From Myroides odoratus (GTDB taxonomy: Bacteria; Bacteroidota; Bacteroidia; Flavobacteriales; Flavobacteriaceae), in the NCBI RefSeq assembly GCF_001549985.1, contig NZ_LROZ01000002.1, positions 62,001 to 126,000 of the forward strand: a DNA stretch of 64,000 nt, given 5' to 3'. Shown piece by piece: positions 17,377 to 27,984 of this stretch (position 1 is its first letter; each line of letters begins with the position of its first letter). The notes beneath the pieces are model-generated. The model was not told the DNA's origin. It saw nothing but the letters and a program-made list of their open reading frames with translations, and did not search any database. The position numbers and the translations under genes were made by a program.

Positions 17377-18189
17377 ATGATAGACCAAGAATTAAAATAT
17401 TATGAAGGAATTGAAAACCTAAAAATAGAGATTCCTACAAAAAATGATTATTATACTCTTTTAATCTGTCATCATGGTTTTAGCACCATCAAAGCTGGGT
17501 TTCACCAATTCAAATTAACTCCTGGTACAATTGCAATTATCTCTCCTAATGTTATACTCTCCACCAGTGATAGTTCTCCTGATTTAGAAGTCAAACAATT
17601 ATTTTTCACCAAAACTTTTTTACAAAAGATCTTTTTGAAGGATGAAATTGTTGATGAACTATTATTACTCAACAATAATTATCCGCCTATGTATGACTTA
17701 CATACAAGATTTCAACTTGTTGCAGATAAGTTTACAGCAATTAAAAATGAAATTGATTTGCAATATGCTTATCACCTTGATATTGTTCGACTGTTAGTGA
17801 TGGAAATTTTGTACGAATACAACCGTGCTTGTGAGTTCTGTTTATTGGGGTTTGAAAAAAACATGAATCGAAATTATCAAGTCACCTATGAATTTAAAAA
17901 ACTAGTTGATCAGTATTTTTCAACTTGGAACTCTATTGGTCAATATGCTTCTACACTCAATGTATCTGCAAAACATTTAACTGAAGTTGTCAAAGAGGAA
18001 ACGGGACATACTGCCCTCCAAATCATACATGAACGACTCTTGTTGGAAAGTCAGTTTTTATTAAAACACTCCACAAAATCAATAAAGGAATGTGCTTTGA
18101 CTCTTGGTTTTGAAACAGCTTCTTACTTTTCAAGATTTTTTAAAAGTCATATGAATATTTCTCCTCATGCGTATAGAAAAAAACAATAA
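17377..18189 (+). CDS. AraC-family transcriptional regulator (N-terminal sensing domain)
   Basis: This 270-residue protein has a cupin-type N-terminal half and an AraC DNA-binding domain from about residue 165: 'STWNSIGQYASTLNVSAKHLTEVVKEETGHTALQIIHERLLLESQ' and 'STKSIKECALTLGFETASYFSRFFKSHMNISPHAYRKKQ'. The second helix-turn-helix is the most conserved. It precedes an MFS exporter in the same orientation with its own promoter between, the usual regulator-plus-efflux arrangement. The ligand is unknown. Confidence 0.9.
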   Translation: MIDQELKYYEGIENLKIEIPTKNDYYTLLICHHGFSTIKAGFHQFKLTPGTIAIISPNVILSTSDSSPDLEVKQLFFTKTFLQKIFLKDEIVDELLLLNNNYPPMYDLHTRFQLVADKFTAIKNEIDLQYAYHLDIVRLLVMEILYEYNRACEFCLLGFEKNMNRNYQVTYEFKKLVDQYFSTWNSIGQYASTLNVSAKHLTEVVKEETGHTALQIIHERLLLESQFLLKHSTKSIKECALTLGFETASYFSRFFKSHMNISPHAYRKKQ

Positions 18190-18277
18190 CCTTCTTCTTG
18201 TCCTTTTTCAAAAACTCTAACTACACCATCAGGCTACCCTTTCCGAAAAAATTGAATCTTTTTCCGAATATTGGATA

Positions 18278-18308
18278 TTGCTCCTCCCTTCCTTGTTCAT
18301 GAACTTTG
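18278..18308 (+). promoter_or_regulatory. Promoter of the MFS transporter gene
   Basis: TTG near 18278, followed about 20 bases later by GAACTTTG (18301-18308, one mismatch to TAnnTTTG). An open-frame TTG at 18306 falls inside the -7 box, so the true start must be downstream at 18333. Confidence 0.45.
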
Positions 18309-18332
18309 CAAAGTAATTTTAATTATTTAAAA

Positions 18333-19754
18333 ATGAATGATATGGAAGTATCTCCTACCCATACACAAGCTTCTTGGGCGATTCTTTTTTCAAAAGGGAA
18401 TGCTTTAAAGGCAATTGTGCTCGCTTTAGGTGTGATGTTGCACGCTACCAATGTTTATTTAGCAACAACTATTATGCCTTCAATTATAAAAGAAATTGGC
18501 GGAATTCAATACTATGCATGGAACACCACAATATTTGTTGTTGCCTCTGTCATTGGTTCTGTTATTTCTGCCAATCAAATGACTAAATCAGGGCCTAGAA
18601 AGGCTTATCAGATTGCAATTTTACTTTTTTCAATGGGTACATTACTGTGTACGTTTGCACCAACAATGTATATTTTACTTCTGGGTCGATTTATTCAGGG
18701 ATATGGTGGCGGATTGCTCTTTGCCTTATCCTATGCCATGATACGCTTAGTCTTTACAGAAAATCTATGGTCAAGAGCCATGGCTTTAGTTTCAGCTATG
18801 TGGGGAGTTGCTGCTTTTTCGGGACCTTTTATCGGAGGAATCTTTGCTGAACACGGGCATTGGAGATGGTCTTTTGGTATTTTACTCTTCTTTTGTTTAT
18901 TTATTATACTTGCAGCTAGCATTATAATTCCACAGAAACACAACGCACAAACGGCAAGCCCAATTCCAACAGTAAAACTTCTATTACTTACCTTATCTGT
19001 TTTAGCCGTTTCGATTGGAAGTATTCAGCAAAGTATAGGGAAGAATCTCCTAGGGGTTTGTGCTGCTATTTTATTGCTTGCTGGAGTCATCTACTTAGAA
19101 AAAAACAGTAAAAACAGATTGCTACCGACAGGAGCCTATAAACTATCTTCTACACTTGGTTCAACCTATGCCATTATGGCCTTACTGACAATTGCTACCG
19201 CTATTGAAATTTACGTTCCTTACTACGCCCAAGTAATCAATGGTTTCACTCCTATACAAGCAGGGTACCTAACCGTTTTAATAGCCTTAGGATGGACGAT
19301 ATCCTCTATTTTATTTTCTGGTTGCAAAGGGAAAACGATTCGCAACATCATCTTACTAGGTGGCTTTCTTATGTTTGTTGGATTAATAGGTTTGAGCTAC
19401 ATTAGTTTGAACCATACTTTTCCTCCTACTTGGCAGCTTGTCTTGAATTGTATTTTCCTTTTAGCTATAGGAGCAGGTATTGGAATGGGATGGCCGCATT
19501 TATTAACTAAAGTGTTTGCCTTAGCACCCAAAGGAGAAGAGAACTTAACATCTTCATCGATAACAACCGTACAGCTGATAGCCACTTCATTTGGAGCTGC
19601 CCTCGCAGGATTAGTCACAAATCTGAGTGGTATTACCCAGTCAACAGATATAGTAGCTATAACAAACTCATCTCTATATCTATACGCTATTTTTGCAATA
19701 ACTCCTTTAGTTGCTATTGTCTTGTTCCTTCGAGTTAAAAACAAAACCAACTAG
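18333..19754 (+). CDS. MFS transporter, drug-exporter type
   Basis: The 473-residue membrane protein resembles the 14-helix drug:H+ antiporter branch (EmrB/QacA-like). Visible features: helix 1 'LGVMLHATNVYLATTIMPSI', motif A region 'MTKSGPRKAYQIAILLFSMG', 'LLLGRFIQGYGGGLLFALSYAMIR' and motif C-like 'SAMWGVAAFSGPFIGGIFAEHGHWRWSFG'. The start is at ATG 18333 (MNDMEVS) because the TTG further upstream lies inside the promoter. It follows an AraC-type regulator that probably controls it. The substrate is not known. Confidence 0.9.
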   Translation: MNDMEVSPTHTQASWAILFSKGNALKAIVLALGVMLHATNVYLATTIMPSIIKEIGGIQYYAWNTTIFVVASVIGSVISANQMTKSGPRKAYQIAILLFSMGTLLCTFAPTMYILLLGRFIQGYGGGLLFALSYAMIRLVFTENLWSRAMALVSAMWGVAAFSGPFIGGIFAEHGHWRWSFGILLFFCLFIILAASIIIPQKHNAQTASPIPTVKLLLLTLSVLAVSIGSIQQSIGKNLLGVCAAILLLAGVIYLEKNSKNRLLPTGAYKLSSTLGSTYAIMALLTIATAIEIYVPYYAQVINGFTPIQAGYLTVLIALGWTISSILFSGCKGKTIRNIILLGGFLMFVGLIGLSYISLNHTFPPTWQLVLNCIFLLAIGAGIGMGWPHLLTKVFALAPKGEENLTSSSITTVQLIATSFGAALAGLVTNLSGITQSTDIVAITNSSLYLYAIFAITPLVAIVLFLRVKNKTN

Positions 19755-19887
19755 TTGATACAATCAAATTTACAAAAGTCTTATAATTTCATTTCTCAAC
19801 TGTAACGACATGGTTTTAAGTACGATTACCCCTCTTGATCCATGCTTTTAGCTATAAAATAGTTTCAAATTAAAAAACTAGATTCAA

Positions 19888-19923
19888 AAAAAGGTTTCTA
19901 ATTCGTTAGAAACCTTTTTTTAT
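19888..19923. terminator. Bidirectional terminator between the MFS gene and glyA
   Basis: AAAAAGGTTTCTAA pairs with TTAGAAACCTTTTT around a TTCG loop, flanked by A and T runs. It lies between convergent genes. Confidence 0.92.
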
Positions 19924-19958
19924 ATATCCATTTTATCGAGATTCTTCTCTCAAAAAAA

Positions 19959-21233
19959 CTACCAAACGAACATTGGGCGTTCAGCCATCATTTCATTTAC
20001 TTCATCTGCCACTTCTTCGATGATGTCTTCATTTGTATGGTTAAGAATTACTTTATCAATTAAAGCAACGATTGTTTCCATATCTTCTTCTTTCAATCCT
20101 CTTGTTGTGATTGCAGGTGTACCAATACGGATACCTGAAGTTACGAATGGTGATTTATCATCAAATGGCACCATGTTTTTATTTACTGTAATTTCAGCTT
20201 TTACTAACGCTTGTTCTGCGTCTTTTCCTGAAATATTTTTGTTTCTCAAGTCGATCAACATCATGTGGTTATCTGTTCCTCCAGAAATGATGTTATACCC
20301 TCTTTTTACAAATGCGTCAGCCATTGCTTTTGCATTTTTCTGTACTTGCAACATATAAGTGAAGAACTCATCTGTTAACGCTTCTCCAAAAGCAACTGCT
20401 TTTGCAGCGATGATGTGCATCAAAGGTCCACCTTGGTTTCCAGGGAATACTGCACTATCCAATAAAGCAGACATCATGCGTACTTCTCCTTTTGGAGTTG
20501 TTAAACCAAATGGGTTAGGGAAATCTTTTCCAATCATGATCATTCCTCCACGTGGTCCACGCAAGGTTTTGTGTGTCGTTGTTGTAATGATATGACAATG
20601 AGGCACTGGATCATTCATCAATCCCTTAGCAATTAATCCTGCAGGGTGAGAAATATCCGCCATTAAAAGAGCTCCAACGCTATCAGCGATTTCTCTAAAG
20701 CGTTTGAAATCCATATCGCGAGAATAAGCAGAAGCACCAGCAATGATTAATTTTGGTTGCTCTTTTTTCGCGATTTCTGCGATTTTATCGTAATTTAATA
20801 AGCCTGTTTCTTGCTCTACACCGTAAAATACTGGATTATACAATTTTCCAGAGAAATTCACTGGTGATCCGTGTGTTAAGTGTCCACCGTGAGATAAGTC
20901 AAATCCTAAGATTTTATCTCCTGGTTTTAAACAAGCAGAAAAAACAGCTGTATTCGCTTGTGATCCAGAGTGAGGTTGAACATTCACATATTCAGCACCA
21001 AAAAGAGCTTTTGCGCGATCAATAGCGATTTGCTCTACAACATCTACTACTTCACATCCTCCGTAGTAGCGTTTGTTTGGATAACCCTCTGCGTATTTAT
21101 TAGTTAAACAAGATCCGGCTGCTTCCATCGTTTGCTCACTTACAAAGTTTTCAGAGGCAATTAGCTCAATACCGTGTACTTGTCTATCCCCTTCTTCTAC
21201 GATTAAGTCGAAAATTTCTGTATCTCTTCTCAT
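19959..21233 (-). CDS. glyA: Serine hydroxymethyltransferase
   Basis: This 424-residue PLP enzyme converts serine and tetrahydrofolate to glycine and 5,10-methylene-tetrahydrofolate. Seen: '[44 protein letters not shown]', '[15 protein letters not shown]', the PLP lysine in '[17 protein letters not shown]', and '[17 protein letters not shown]'. It is a single gene whose promoter sits divergently from the fumarylacetoacetase gene. Confidence 0.97.
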   Translation of the reverse strand: MRRDTEIFDLIVEEGDRQVHGIELIASENFVSEQTMEAAGSCLTNKYAEGYPNKRYYGGCEVVDVVEQIAIDRAKALFGAEYVNVQPHSGSQANTAVFSACLKPGDKILGFDLSHGGHLTHGSPVNFSGKLYNPVFYGVEQETGLLNYDKIAEIAKKEQPKLIIAGASAYSRDMDFKRFREIADSVGALLMADISHPAGLIAKGLMNDPVPHCHIITTTTHKTLRGPRGGMIMIGKDFPNPFGLTTPKGEVRMMSALLDSAVFPGNQGGPLMHIIAAKAVAFGEALTDEFFTYMLQVQKNAKAMADAFVKRGYNIISGGTDNHMMLIDLRNKNISGKDAEQALVKAEITVNKNMVPFDDKSPFVTSGIRIGTPAITTRGLKEEDMETIVALIDKVILNHTNEDIIEEVADEVNEMMAERPMFVW

Positions 21234-21262
21234 CTGAATTGTATATTTCGTTAAATTGACCT

Positions 21263-21310
21263 CAAATGTACAAAATTCGTTTGTTAATTTGCCCTATAAT
21301 TATATATTTG
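21263..21310. promoter_or_regulatory. Divergent promoters of glyA and the fumarylacetoacetase gene
   Basis: Minus strand TACATTTG (21263-21270) is the glyA -7 box, 30 bases before its ATG. Plus strand TTG (21281-21283), a 19-base spacer and TATATTTG (21303-21310) form a complete consensus promoter for the fumarylacetoacetase gene, 36 bases before its ATG. Confidence 0.65.
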
Positions 21311-21345
21311 ATTAAACTATTCATTCAATTAATTAAGCAATAAAT

Positions 21346-22632
21346 ATGATGATTACGGCAAATGATCCGAAAAGAGAATCTTGGTTAGAAGTTCAGCCAC
21401 AGTCTGACTTCCCGATCCAAAATATTCCTTTTGGGGTTTTTATTACGAAAGATGATATTGTAACAATTGGAACTCGTATTGGCGATTATGCCATCGATTT
21501 AAGTGCCTTGCAAATGTTAGGGTATTTAAAAGGAATCGAACTGACAGACGATGTGTTTTTACAAGACAATCTCAATGATTTCATCTCAAGTGGAAAGAAA
21601 ACATGGCGTGCAGTTCGAAATAGAATCGCTGATATTTTCGACAAAGCAGACCCAACCTTACAAAACAATGCCAAACACAAAGAGGTAGTGATCTTTAAAA
21701 TAGAAGAAGTAGAAATGCAATTACCCGTATACATAGGTGATTACACGGATTTTTACTCCAGCAGAGAACATGCAACCAATGTAGGTAAAATGTTCCGAGA
21801 TCCAGCAAATGCCTTATTACCCAACTGGCTTCACATTCCAGTAGGTTATCACGGTAGAAGTTCAACGGTTATTCCTTCTGGCATTCCTGTGAAACGACCA
21901 ATGGGACAGACCTTACCTAAGGGGGAATCACAACCTATTTTTGGACCTTCTACTCGCATTGATTTTGAATTAGAAACAGCGTTTATCACTACAGATGCCA
22001 ATTTATTTGGAGAAAGTATTCCCGTTGATGAAGCTGAAGAGCATATCTTTGGAATGGTCTTATTAAACGACTGGAGTGCCCGCGATATTCAAAAGTGGGA
22101 ATATGTTCCACTAGGCCCCTTCTTAGCTAAAAACTTCGCTACCTCTATTTCTCCATGGGTGATAACCCTAGATGCTTTAGAGCCATTTAGAACAGCGAGT
22201 CCAAAACAAGACCCTACTCCTCTACCATATTTACAACAAACAGGAGATAAAACATTTGACATCAACTTAGAAGTATATCTACAACCCGAAAATGGTCCAG
22301 ACAACCTAATTTGTCAGTCAAATTTCAAATATTTGTACTGGACTATGAGTCAACAATTGGCTCATCATACGGTTAACGGTTGTAAGATTAATGCCGGAGA
22401 CTTAATGGGATCAGGAACAATTTCAGGAACTGCACCCAATAGCTTTGGTTCTTTACTGGAGTTAACTTGGGCAGGTGCAAATCCATTAACCTTAGCAGAT
22501 GGTAGTACACGTACGTTTATCGAAGACTATGATACCATCACCATGAAAGGATATTGCCAGAATGATGATATTCGCATCGGCTTTGGAGAAGTAAGTAGTA
22601 TGCTACTTCCCTCCACAGCAACAATGAAATAA
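21346..22632 (+). CDS. Fumarylacetoacetase
   Basis: The last enzyme of tyrosine catabolism splits fumarylacetoacetate to fumarate and acetoacetate. The 428-residue protein carries 'DFPIQNIPFGVF', the metal and substrate site 'YTDFYSSREHATNVGKMFR', 'YHGRSSTVIPSGIPVKRPMGQ', 'ELETAFI', 'LLNDWSARDIQKWEYVPLGPFLAKNFATSISPWV', and 'GDLMGSGTISG'. Length matches the eukaryote-like full-length enzyme. No other tyrosine-pathway gene is adjacent, as often in Flavobacteria. A strong terminator follows. Confidence 0.95.
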   Translation: MMITANDPKRESWLEVQPQSDFPIQNIPFGVFITKDDIVTIGTRIGDYAIDLSALQMLGYLKGIELTDDVFLQDNLNDFISSGKKTWRAVRNRIADIFDKADPTLQNNAKHKEVVIFKIEEVEMQLPVYIGDYTDFYSSREHATNVGKMFRDPANALLPNWLHIPVGYHGRSSTVIPSGIPVKRPMGQTLPKGESQPIFGPSTRIDFELETAFITTDANLFGESIPVDEAEEHIFGMVLLNDWSARDIQKWEYVPLGPFLAKNFATSISPWVITLDALEPFRTASPKQDPTPLPYLQQTGDKTFDINLEVYLQPENGPDNLICQSNFKYLYWTMSQQLAHHTVNGCKINAGDLMGSGTISGTAPNSFGSLLELTWAGANPLTLADGSTRTFIEDYDTITMKGYCQNDDIRIGFGEVSSMLLPSTATMK

Positions 22633-22633
22633 T

Positions 22634-22668
22634 AAAAAAAGGATTTCTCTAACGAGAAATCCTTTTTT
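22634..22668 (+). terminator. Terminator after fumarylacetoacetase gene
   Basis: AAAAAAGGATTTCTC pairs with GAGAAATCCTTTTTT around a four-base loop. Confidence 0.92.
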
Positions 22669-22669
22669 G

Positions 22670-22930
22670 TTGTTTGCTTTTTTGTTTTTTGTGAGGTTCG
22701 TGCTTTGTGCTTTGCTCTTTGTGAAGTTGTAAGATTTATCGATTAAAGGAAAATTTATACTATTTAGAAAATTCACCTCTCACCACCTATCTCACCTATT
22801 TGATATTTGTTTTGGTGTTCGATGAATCTTCACTGCGTTCCGATTTTCACTGCGTTTCGATTTCACCAACTCATCACCTCACCCTCTCACCAACTCACCC
22901 TCTCATCACCTCACCATAAACCATCACTCC
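22670..22930. repeat. Composite repeat region (R4) between convergent genes
   Basis: In order: heptamer words (TTTGTGCTTTGCTC), GTGAAGTTG, TCGATTAAAGGAAAATTTA, CTCACC words, the GGTGTTCGATGAATC unit (22789-22864) followed by a second partial copy of its tail, and CTCACC/CTCATC words. The module order equals that at 5 kb. No gene is present. Confidence 0.88.
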
Positions 22931-22932
22931 CT

Positions 22933-24714
22933 CTAATATCCCTTATTCTGTTCAAACGTTGCATCAATATCGATAATCGTTTGAGGAATAGGGAAAATTC
23001 TACGATACGGTTGTGATTGTGGTTTAGCTGATTGGGCTAAAGGCAAATCAAACTTTCCGAAACGCACCATCTGGGGTCTGCGTTTAATTTCCCAATACAA
23101 TTCATATCCCAATTCTTTGTACAATACCTCAGCATCTAAAGCACCTATTGGTTTACCTGCTGCAGCTGCGTGTAAGGCATCATGGGTACGCGTGGTGCGG
23201 ACTGTATTAATATCGTTCAACGCTAGTCCGACATTTCCTTTTCTAAAATAAGCTTCAGCGCGTAGCATATACATTCCACCTAAACGGTAAATTGGAATAT
23301 CTACTTCTGAAGAACCATTTTCTCCTTTTGAAGCATCAAATTCAAACTTGAAACAACGAGCTCCACGATTGATTTGATCCTGTTTAAAAACAGCTTCCAC
23401 AGGATTATCAAAGTTAAAATCAGGGGTAAAATCCATCGGTGTTGTCGAACTTTTCTCCATCACCAAAGGCATGACTTTGATACGACCATCAGCTGTCATT
23501 TCAAATTTGCCAGTGGCCTGTACTAACTTAGGACCATGTTGAAGTCCAAATTGAATTCCTCTATTAAAGTGAAACCAAGGCTCTGAAGTTCCAGGTGCAA
23601 TTGATGTTGCTGGTACAGATACATCGGTTCCATCATTTTTGAACCAAGTACCATCTTCATATTGATAGCTGCGTTGAAAACGAGGATCATCTTGATTTCC
23701 ATTCCAACTATAGAAAAACTCTGGGCGAATTGCACTCGCATTTGTTCCTCTATTTTTAGCCGTTACGCGTTGATTTCGCTCCATGGTATTATACGCCAAG
23801 TCATTACTCGAACCTTTGATATCAGAAACATGCTGAACAACTGCAAAAATCATTTCTTTGGATGTATGATTATCCATGGCAAAATTGTGGAAGTAATTTT
23901 CTTCTAATTGAAAACGTCCTTCATCAATTAACAAACTCGTATAGTGAATTACTTTATCCATATTAGAGCTAGAACCATCCGTTGCAGTAGCATTAAAATC
24001 AAAAGCAGAACTTGCATTATAGCGATCTTTATACACCGCGCGATTCATATAAAGTTCCGCTAATAATCCATACGCCGCTTGTTTGGTAAAACGCCCTACA
24101 TGGGTTTGATTTTCACCTAAACTTGGCAAAGAAGGAAGTAACCCTTCTACTTCTGCAATTACAAAGTCAATATCTGATTCTGCTTTTAAAATGCGAATAG
24201 GTCCTTTGAGGTTATTGAGGTCTTTATAAGGAGCCTGCCCGTATAAATCCAACAATTGCGCGATATAGAAATACAACAATCCCTTTGCTTCCGCTAGGTA
24301 AAAATCTTTTGAAGCTCCTTCTCCATTCAATGTTATCGCTTCAATTGCAGTATAAGAGCGCGTAACGCCATTCGTTAAATCGTTGAAATTTCCTTGTACC
24401 AATCCGTTGTCTGATGCCCAGGTAAACTCGGAGATTGCTCTCCATTTTCCTGCATCTCCCCAATCACTTCCTCTCGTTGGCAAAATAGCCACATCACTAC
24501 TGAGTTCTTGCAAAGCAAACAATCCGCCAGTTCCTACAAATAAATTTTGTCCCATACGCGCATAAGCAGAAGTCAATGCGGCAACGGGATTAATCTCAGA
24601 TGAACCCAAATTTTCATCTAACACTTTTTCTTCCAAATCCGTACACGATGTAGCAGCCAAAAGCGCCCCTACAACTAGTAATCCATTTACTTTATTGAAT
24701 ATTGTATTCTTCAT
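22933..24714 (-). CDS. SusD/RagB-family outer-membrane binding lipoprotein
   Basis: The 593-residue protein begins with a lipoprotein signal ('LLVVGALLAATSCTDLEEK', lipid-bearing Cys24). It has SusD-type features: 'INPVAALTSAYARMGQNLFV', TPR-like helices such as 'FYLAEAKGLLYFYIAQLLDLYG', 'GRFTKQAAYGLLAELYMNRA' and the conserved C-terminal 'MYMLRAEAYFRKGNVGLALNDINTVR', 'ELYWEIKRRPQMVRFGKF' and 'IFPIPQTIIDI'. SusD proteins cap the TonB-dependent SusC channel and bind the substrate. It follows the SusC gene by 2 bases, so the pair is one operon. Substrate is inferred only from the neighbouring phosphodiesterases. Confidence 0.95.
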   Translation of the reverse strand: MKNTIFNKVNGLLVVGALLAATSCTDLEEKVLDENLGSSEINPVAALTSAYARMGQNLFVGTGGLFALQELSSDVAILPTRGSDWGDAGKWRAISEFTWASDNGLVQGNFNDLTNGVTRSYTAIEAITLNGEGASKDFYLAEAKGLLYFYIAQLLDLYGQAPYKDLNNLKGPIRILKAESDIDFVIAEVEGLLPSLPSLGENQTHVGRFTKQAAYGLLAELYMNRAVYKDRYNASSAFDFNATATDGSSSNMDKVIHYTSLLIDEGRFQLEENYFHNFAMDNHTSKEMIFAVVQHVSDIKGSSNDLAYNTMERNQRVTAKNRGTNASAIRPEFFYSWNGNQDDPRFQRSYQYEDGTWFKNDGTDVSVPATSIAPGTSEPWFHFNRGIQFGLQHGPKLVQATGKFEMTADGRIKVMPLVMEKSSTTPMDFTPDFNFDNPVEAVFKQDQINRGARCFKFEFDASKGENGSSEVDIPIYRLGGMYMLRAEAYFRKGNVGLALNDINTVRTTRTHDALHAAAAGKPIGALDAEVLYKELGYELYWEIKRRPQMVRFGKFDLPLAQSAKPQSQPYRRIFPIPQTIIDIDATFEQNKGY

Positions 24715-24716
24715 AA

Positions 24717-27700
24717 TTAAAATTTCACAGTTAATCCAAATAGGAATGTTTTTGATGTTGGATAAGAGGTATAATCAACACCTATGGATTGATTTCCACC
24801 TGTAGCTTTGTTTGAGTTAATTAAAGGATCATATCCTGAATAACCCGAAATGGTCAATAGGTTTTGTCCACTAACATAAAAGTTCATGCTATCCAACCAT
24901 TTTAAATCTTTTAATGGAACAGTATAACCTAAACGCACGGAATTCAAGCGAATAAAATCGGATTTCTCAATGTATAAATCTGAAAACTGAGGCGGATTAC
25001 TGCTATTCGCTCCTGAATTTGCGTATTGTGTAGCGACATTTCGATCAGAAGCAAGGTTATTGATATTCAAGGCATTTAACATCGTATTATTCGCCAAATA
25101 CCCTCCTGTTTGTCCAATGATTGAAAAGGAGAAATCCCAGTTCTTATACTTCATATACGAGTTGATACCAAACGTAAAATCGGGAATTGCACTTCCAGCA
25201 ATCACGCGGTCATCCATACTGATGATACCATCTCCATTGACATCGCGATACATATCTCTACCTTCTTCATCATATCCGATGTGATCCAATGCATAAAAGC
25301 TACCTAAAGCATACCCACTTTTGTAAATATTAGCCGTTACTCCAGATTGTCCAGGTCCTGAAATATTTCCAGATAAGATTTGAGAAACAGGTAAATTCTT
25401 GATTGTATTAGACAAGAATGTTCCATTTACATCTACATTCCAAGAAAAGTCGCCTTTATCAATTAAGTTGGATCCCAACATAAACTCAAGACCTTTATTG
25501 ACGATTTCTCCATCAATATTCACCCAAACATCAGCCGTTGGACTCAATGGTTTAGAAGGGATATTCAAGATTGCATCTGTAGTGGTTTTATTGAAGTAAT
25601 CTAGTGTTCCATATAACTTATCATTCCATAAACTAAAATCCACTCCCACATTAAATTGGGTTACAACCTCCCATTTTAAATCTGGATTTGGAGTTCTAGA
25701 GATCGTAATACCTGGCATTAATTCTCCATCATCATTGAGGTAATATCCATCACTATAAGATTGAGAATAGCTGGCTTGTGTAATTTTATTTTTTACTTCT
25801 TGATTTCCTGTTTGTCCCCAACTTGCTCTTAGCTTCAAGTTATTTACTACATTGGAATCCATCAAAAAGTTTTCTCTGTTGACATTCCACCCCAAAGCAA
25901 AGGAAGGGAAATAACCATACTTATTATTCTCTCCAAAACGCGTAGAACCATCGGCTCTTACTGAAGCGGTAACAAGGTATTTACCATCAAAAGAGTAGTT
26001 AAAACGCCCAAAGTACGACTGTAATTCATTTTCTTGACTGTAACCAGAAACTCCATTGAACTTCCCTTTATAACCTGGGTTATCCTTAGGTGATACCCCA
26101 TCATTGCGATCTGCAATTTCAGTAAAGTTTATCGTTGTTCCTGTGTTGTAGAAGTATTGATATGAAAAACCTCCTAAAACATCAAACTGATGTTTCCCAA
26201 AGGAGAAATCATAGGTCAAATAGTGTTCTAATAGATGGGATTTACTTTCCACATTGGCTTGATAATATTGCCCACGAGGAGAGCGGTCTGTGATATTGGG
26301 ATAGATGGTTGTATTGCGTTCTGAATTACTCAAATCATATCCAAAGTTGAATTTATAATTTAAGTTAGGCAAAATCTTATAGCCTAATTCCAAATTAGCT
26401 AACGCGCGAAGGGTTCTGGTTTCATCTTCATAAATATCCAATAAATACGCAGGATTATAATGCGCATTCATATTGAAGTTGGTAAACGCTCCATTTTTAT
26501 CTTTTACACTCCACGTAGGATTTGCCATGAGCGTATGAATCATCAGCTGTCCATCTGAACCTCCGTCATCAGAAGTTGGCACTCCATCTTCTTTGATTTC
26601 ACTTGCCGTTAAATTCGCTTTAATAGTTAAACGGTCATTAAAGAATTTTTCTTCTCCATTGAAACGGGCACTATTTCGATTGAACTCACTGTTATGAATA
26701 ATTCCCTCTTGTTTTAAATTAGAGATCGATGCGAAATAACTTCCTCCTGATTTTGAACGCGTGCCAAAAGACAAGCTGTTATTTCTGGTCATGGCTGTTC
26801 TCAAAATTACATCTTGCCAATCGGTATTTCCTCCATGATCAAAAGCAGGTTCAGTAATTTTATTGCGGTATTCATCCGCCGATAAGACGTCTAATTTTTT
26901 GATGACACTCGAAAAACCAACAGAGCTATCAAATGTTAGCGTCGGCTCTTGAGAAGTTCCTTTTTTAGTTGTAATAATGACCACACCATTCGATCCTCTT
27001 GCTCCATAAATAGCAGCGGCAGAAGCATCTTTTAAGATTGTCATGGATTCAATATCACTTGCATTTAAGAAGTTCAATGGGTTTTTAGCACTTGAGCTTC
27101 CAAAACCAACGTTACTTCCACCTGGTGATACATTTTCATTAGATAAAGGCATTCCATCTACCACAAATAAAGGAGTCGATCCACTGCGTATTGATCCTAT
27201 TCCGCGAATTGAGACATCCACCCCAGCTCCAGGTTCTCCACTGGTTTGCACCACGCGAACACCTGCTACTTTTCCTTGTAACAGCTGATCTGGTGAAATA
27301 TTCACCCCGTCTTTAAAGGTTGTAGGACTTAATTGTGAAATTGCTCCGGTTAAATCGCTTCTGTGCTTGTTTCCATATCCTACTTCTACCACAAGCTCAT
27401 CCAACATTTCTTGGCTTTCCTTTACTACAATTTGCACCGTATTTTGTGCAATCTTCGTTTCTTGTGTTTGGTAACCAATAAACTCCACAACCACCACTTC
27501 TCCTATGCGCGCTTTTATTTCAAATGCCCCTTTTTCATCGGATTGCACGGCACGTTGTGTTCCTTTAATGTAAACCGTAGCGAATGCAACAGGTGAACCT
27601 TTCTCGTCCACAATTTTTCCTTTGATTTTTTCCTCTTGTACAAATGTTAGCTCTTCTTTTGTAATCACATGAGCTCCTGGTTTTAAATGAGCAAATGCGG

Positions 27701-27791
27701 TTGTTGAACACAAAAGAATCATACAAGTACCGAATGATTTCCATTTAAAAAGGGCTCTTAATAAATGAAAATGAATGAGTCTTCTCTTCAT
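24717..27791 (-). CDS. SusC/RagA-family TonB-linked outer-membrane transporter
   Basis: This 1024-residue protein has a signal region ('CMILLCSTTAFAHLKP'), an N-terminal carboxypeptidase-regulatory-like domain ('IKGKIVDEKGSPVAFATVYIKGTQRAV'), a TonB-box-like segment before 'GYGNKHRSDLTGAISQL', the plug ('QLLQGKVAGVRVVQTSGEPGAGVDVSIRGIGSIRSGSTPLFVVDGMP'), and a long 22-strand barrel ending in an aromatic ('FLFGLTVKF'). It imports large or complexed nutrients with its SusD partner. No sigma/anti-sigma gene is adjacent, so the control is not obvious. The start may be at 27791 or a few codons later. Confidence 0.95.
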   Translation of the reverse strand: MKRRLIHFHLLRALFKWKSFGTCMILLCSTTAFAHLKPGAHVITKEELTFVQEEKIKGKIVDEKGSPVAFATVYIKGTQRAVQSDEKGAFEIKARIGEVVVVEFIGYQTQETKIAQNTVQIVVKESQEMLDELVVEVGYGNKHRSDLTGAISQLSPTTFKDGVNISPDQLLQGKVAGVRVVQTSGEPGAGVDVSIRGIGSIRSGSTPLFVVDGMPLSNENVSPGGSNVGFGSSSAKNPLNFLNASDIESMTILKDASAAAIYGARGSNGVVIITTKKGTSQEPTLTFDSSVGFSSVIKKLDVLSADEYRNKITEPAFDHGGNTDWQDVILRTAMTRNNSLSFGTRSKSGGSYFASISNLKQEGIIHNSEFNRNSARFNGEEKFFNDRLTIKANLTASEIKEDGVPTSDDGGSDGQLMIHTLMANPTWSVKDKNGAFTNFNMNAHYNPAYLLDIYEDETRTLRALANLELGYKILPNLNYKFNFGYDLSNSERNTTIYPNITDRSPRGQYYQANVESKSHLLEHYLTYDFSFGKHQFDVLGGFSYQYFYNTGTTINFTEIADRNDGVSPKDNPGYKGKFNGVSGYSQENELQSYFGRFNYSFDGKYLVTASVRADGSTRFGENNKYGYFPSFALGWNVNRENFLMDSNVVNNLKLRASWGQTGNQEVKNKITQASYSQSYSDGYYLNDDGELMPGITISRTPNPDLKWEVVTQFNVGVDFSLWNDKLYGTLDYFNKTTTDAILNIPSKPLSPTADVWVNIDGEIVNKGLEFMLGSNLIDKGDFSWNVDVNGTFLSNTIKNLPVSQILSGNISGPGQSGVTANIYKSGYALGSFYALDHIGYDEEGRDMYRDVNGDGIISMDDRVIAGSAIPDFTFGINSYMKYKNWDFSFSIIGQTGGYLANNTMLNALNINNLASDRNVATQYANSGANSSNPPQFSDLYIEKSDFIRLNSVRLGYTVPLKDLKWLDSMNFYVSGQNLLTISGYSGYDPLINSNKATGGNQSIGVDYTSYPTSKTFLFGLTVKF

Positions 27792-27984
27792 GATTTAGTT
27801 TTAGTTTCAGTATTGCAAAAGAATGCATCCAATGTTATCTCAGGTTTATTCTAACTTTATAATACCTTGATTAAATCATTACCCAAAAGGGCTGATTGCT
27901 AACAAAGAATAACAATCACATAATAAAGGGGATAGCACAAAACAAGAGGTATCCCTGTATTTTAGGCCCAAAGAAATCAAGAAG

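Noticed and set aside
20020..20595. Plus-strand open frames across glyA
   Set aside because: They are shadows of the strongly supported minus-strand glyA gene.
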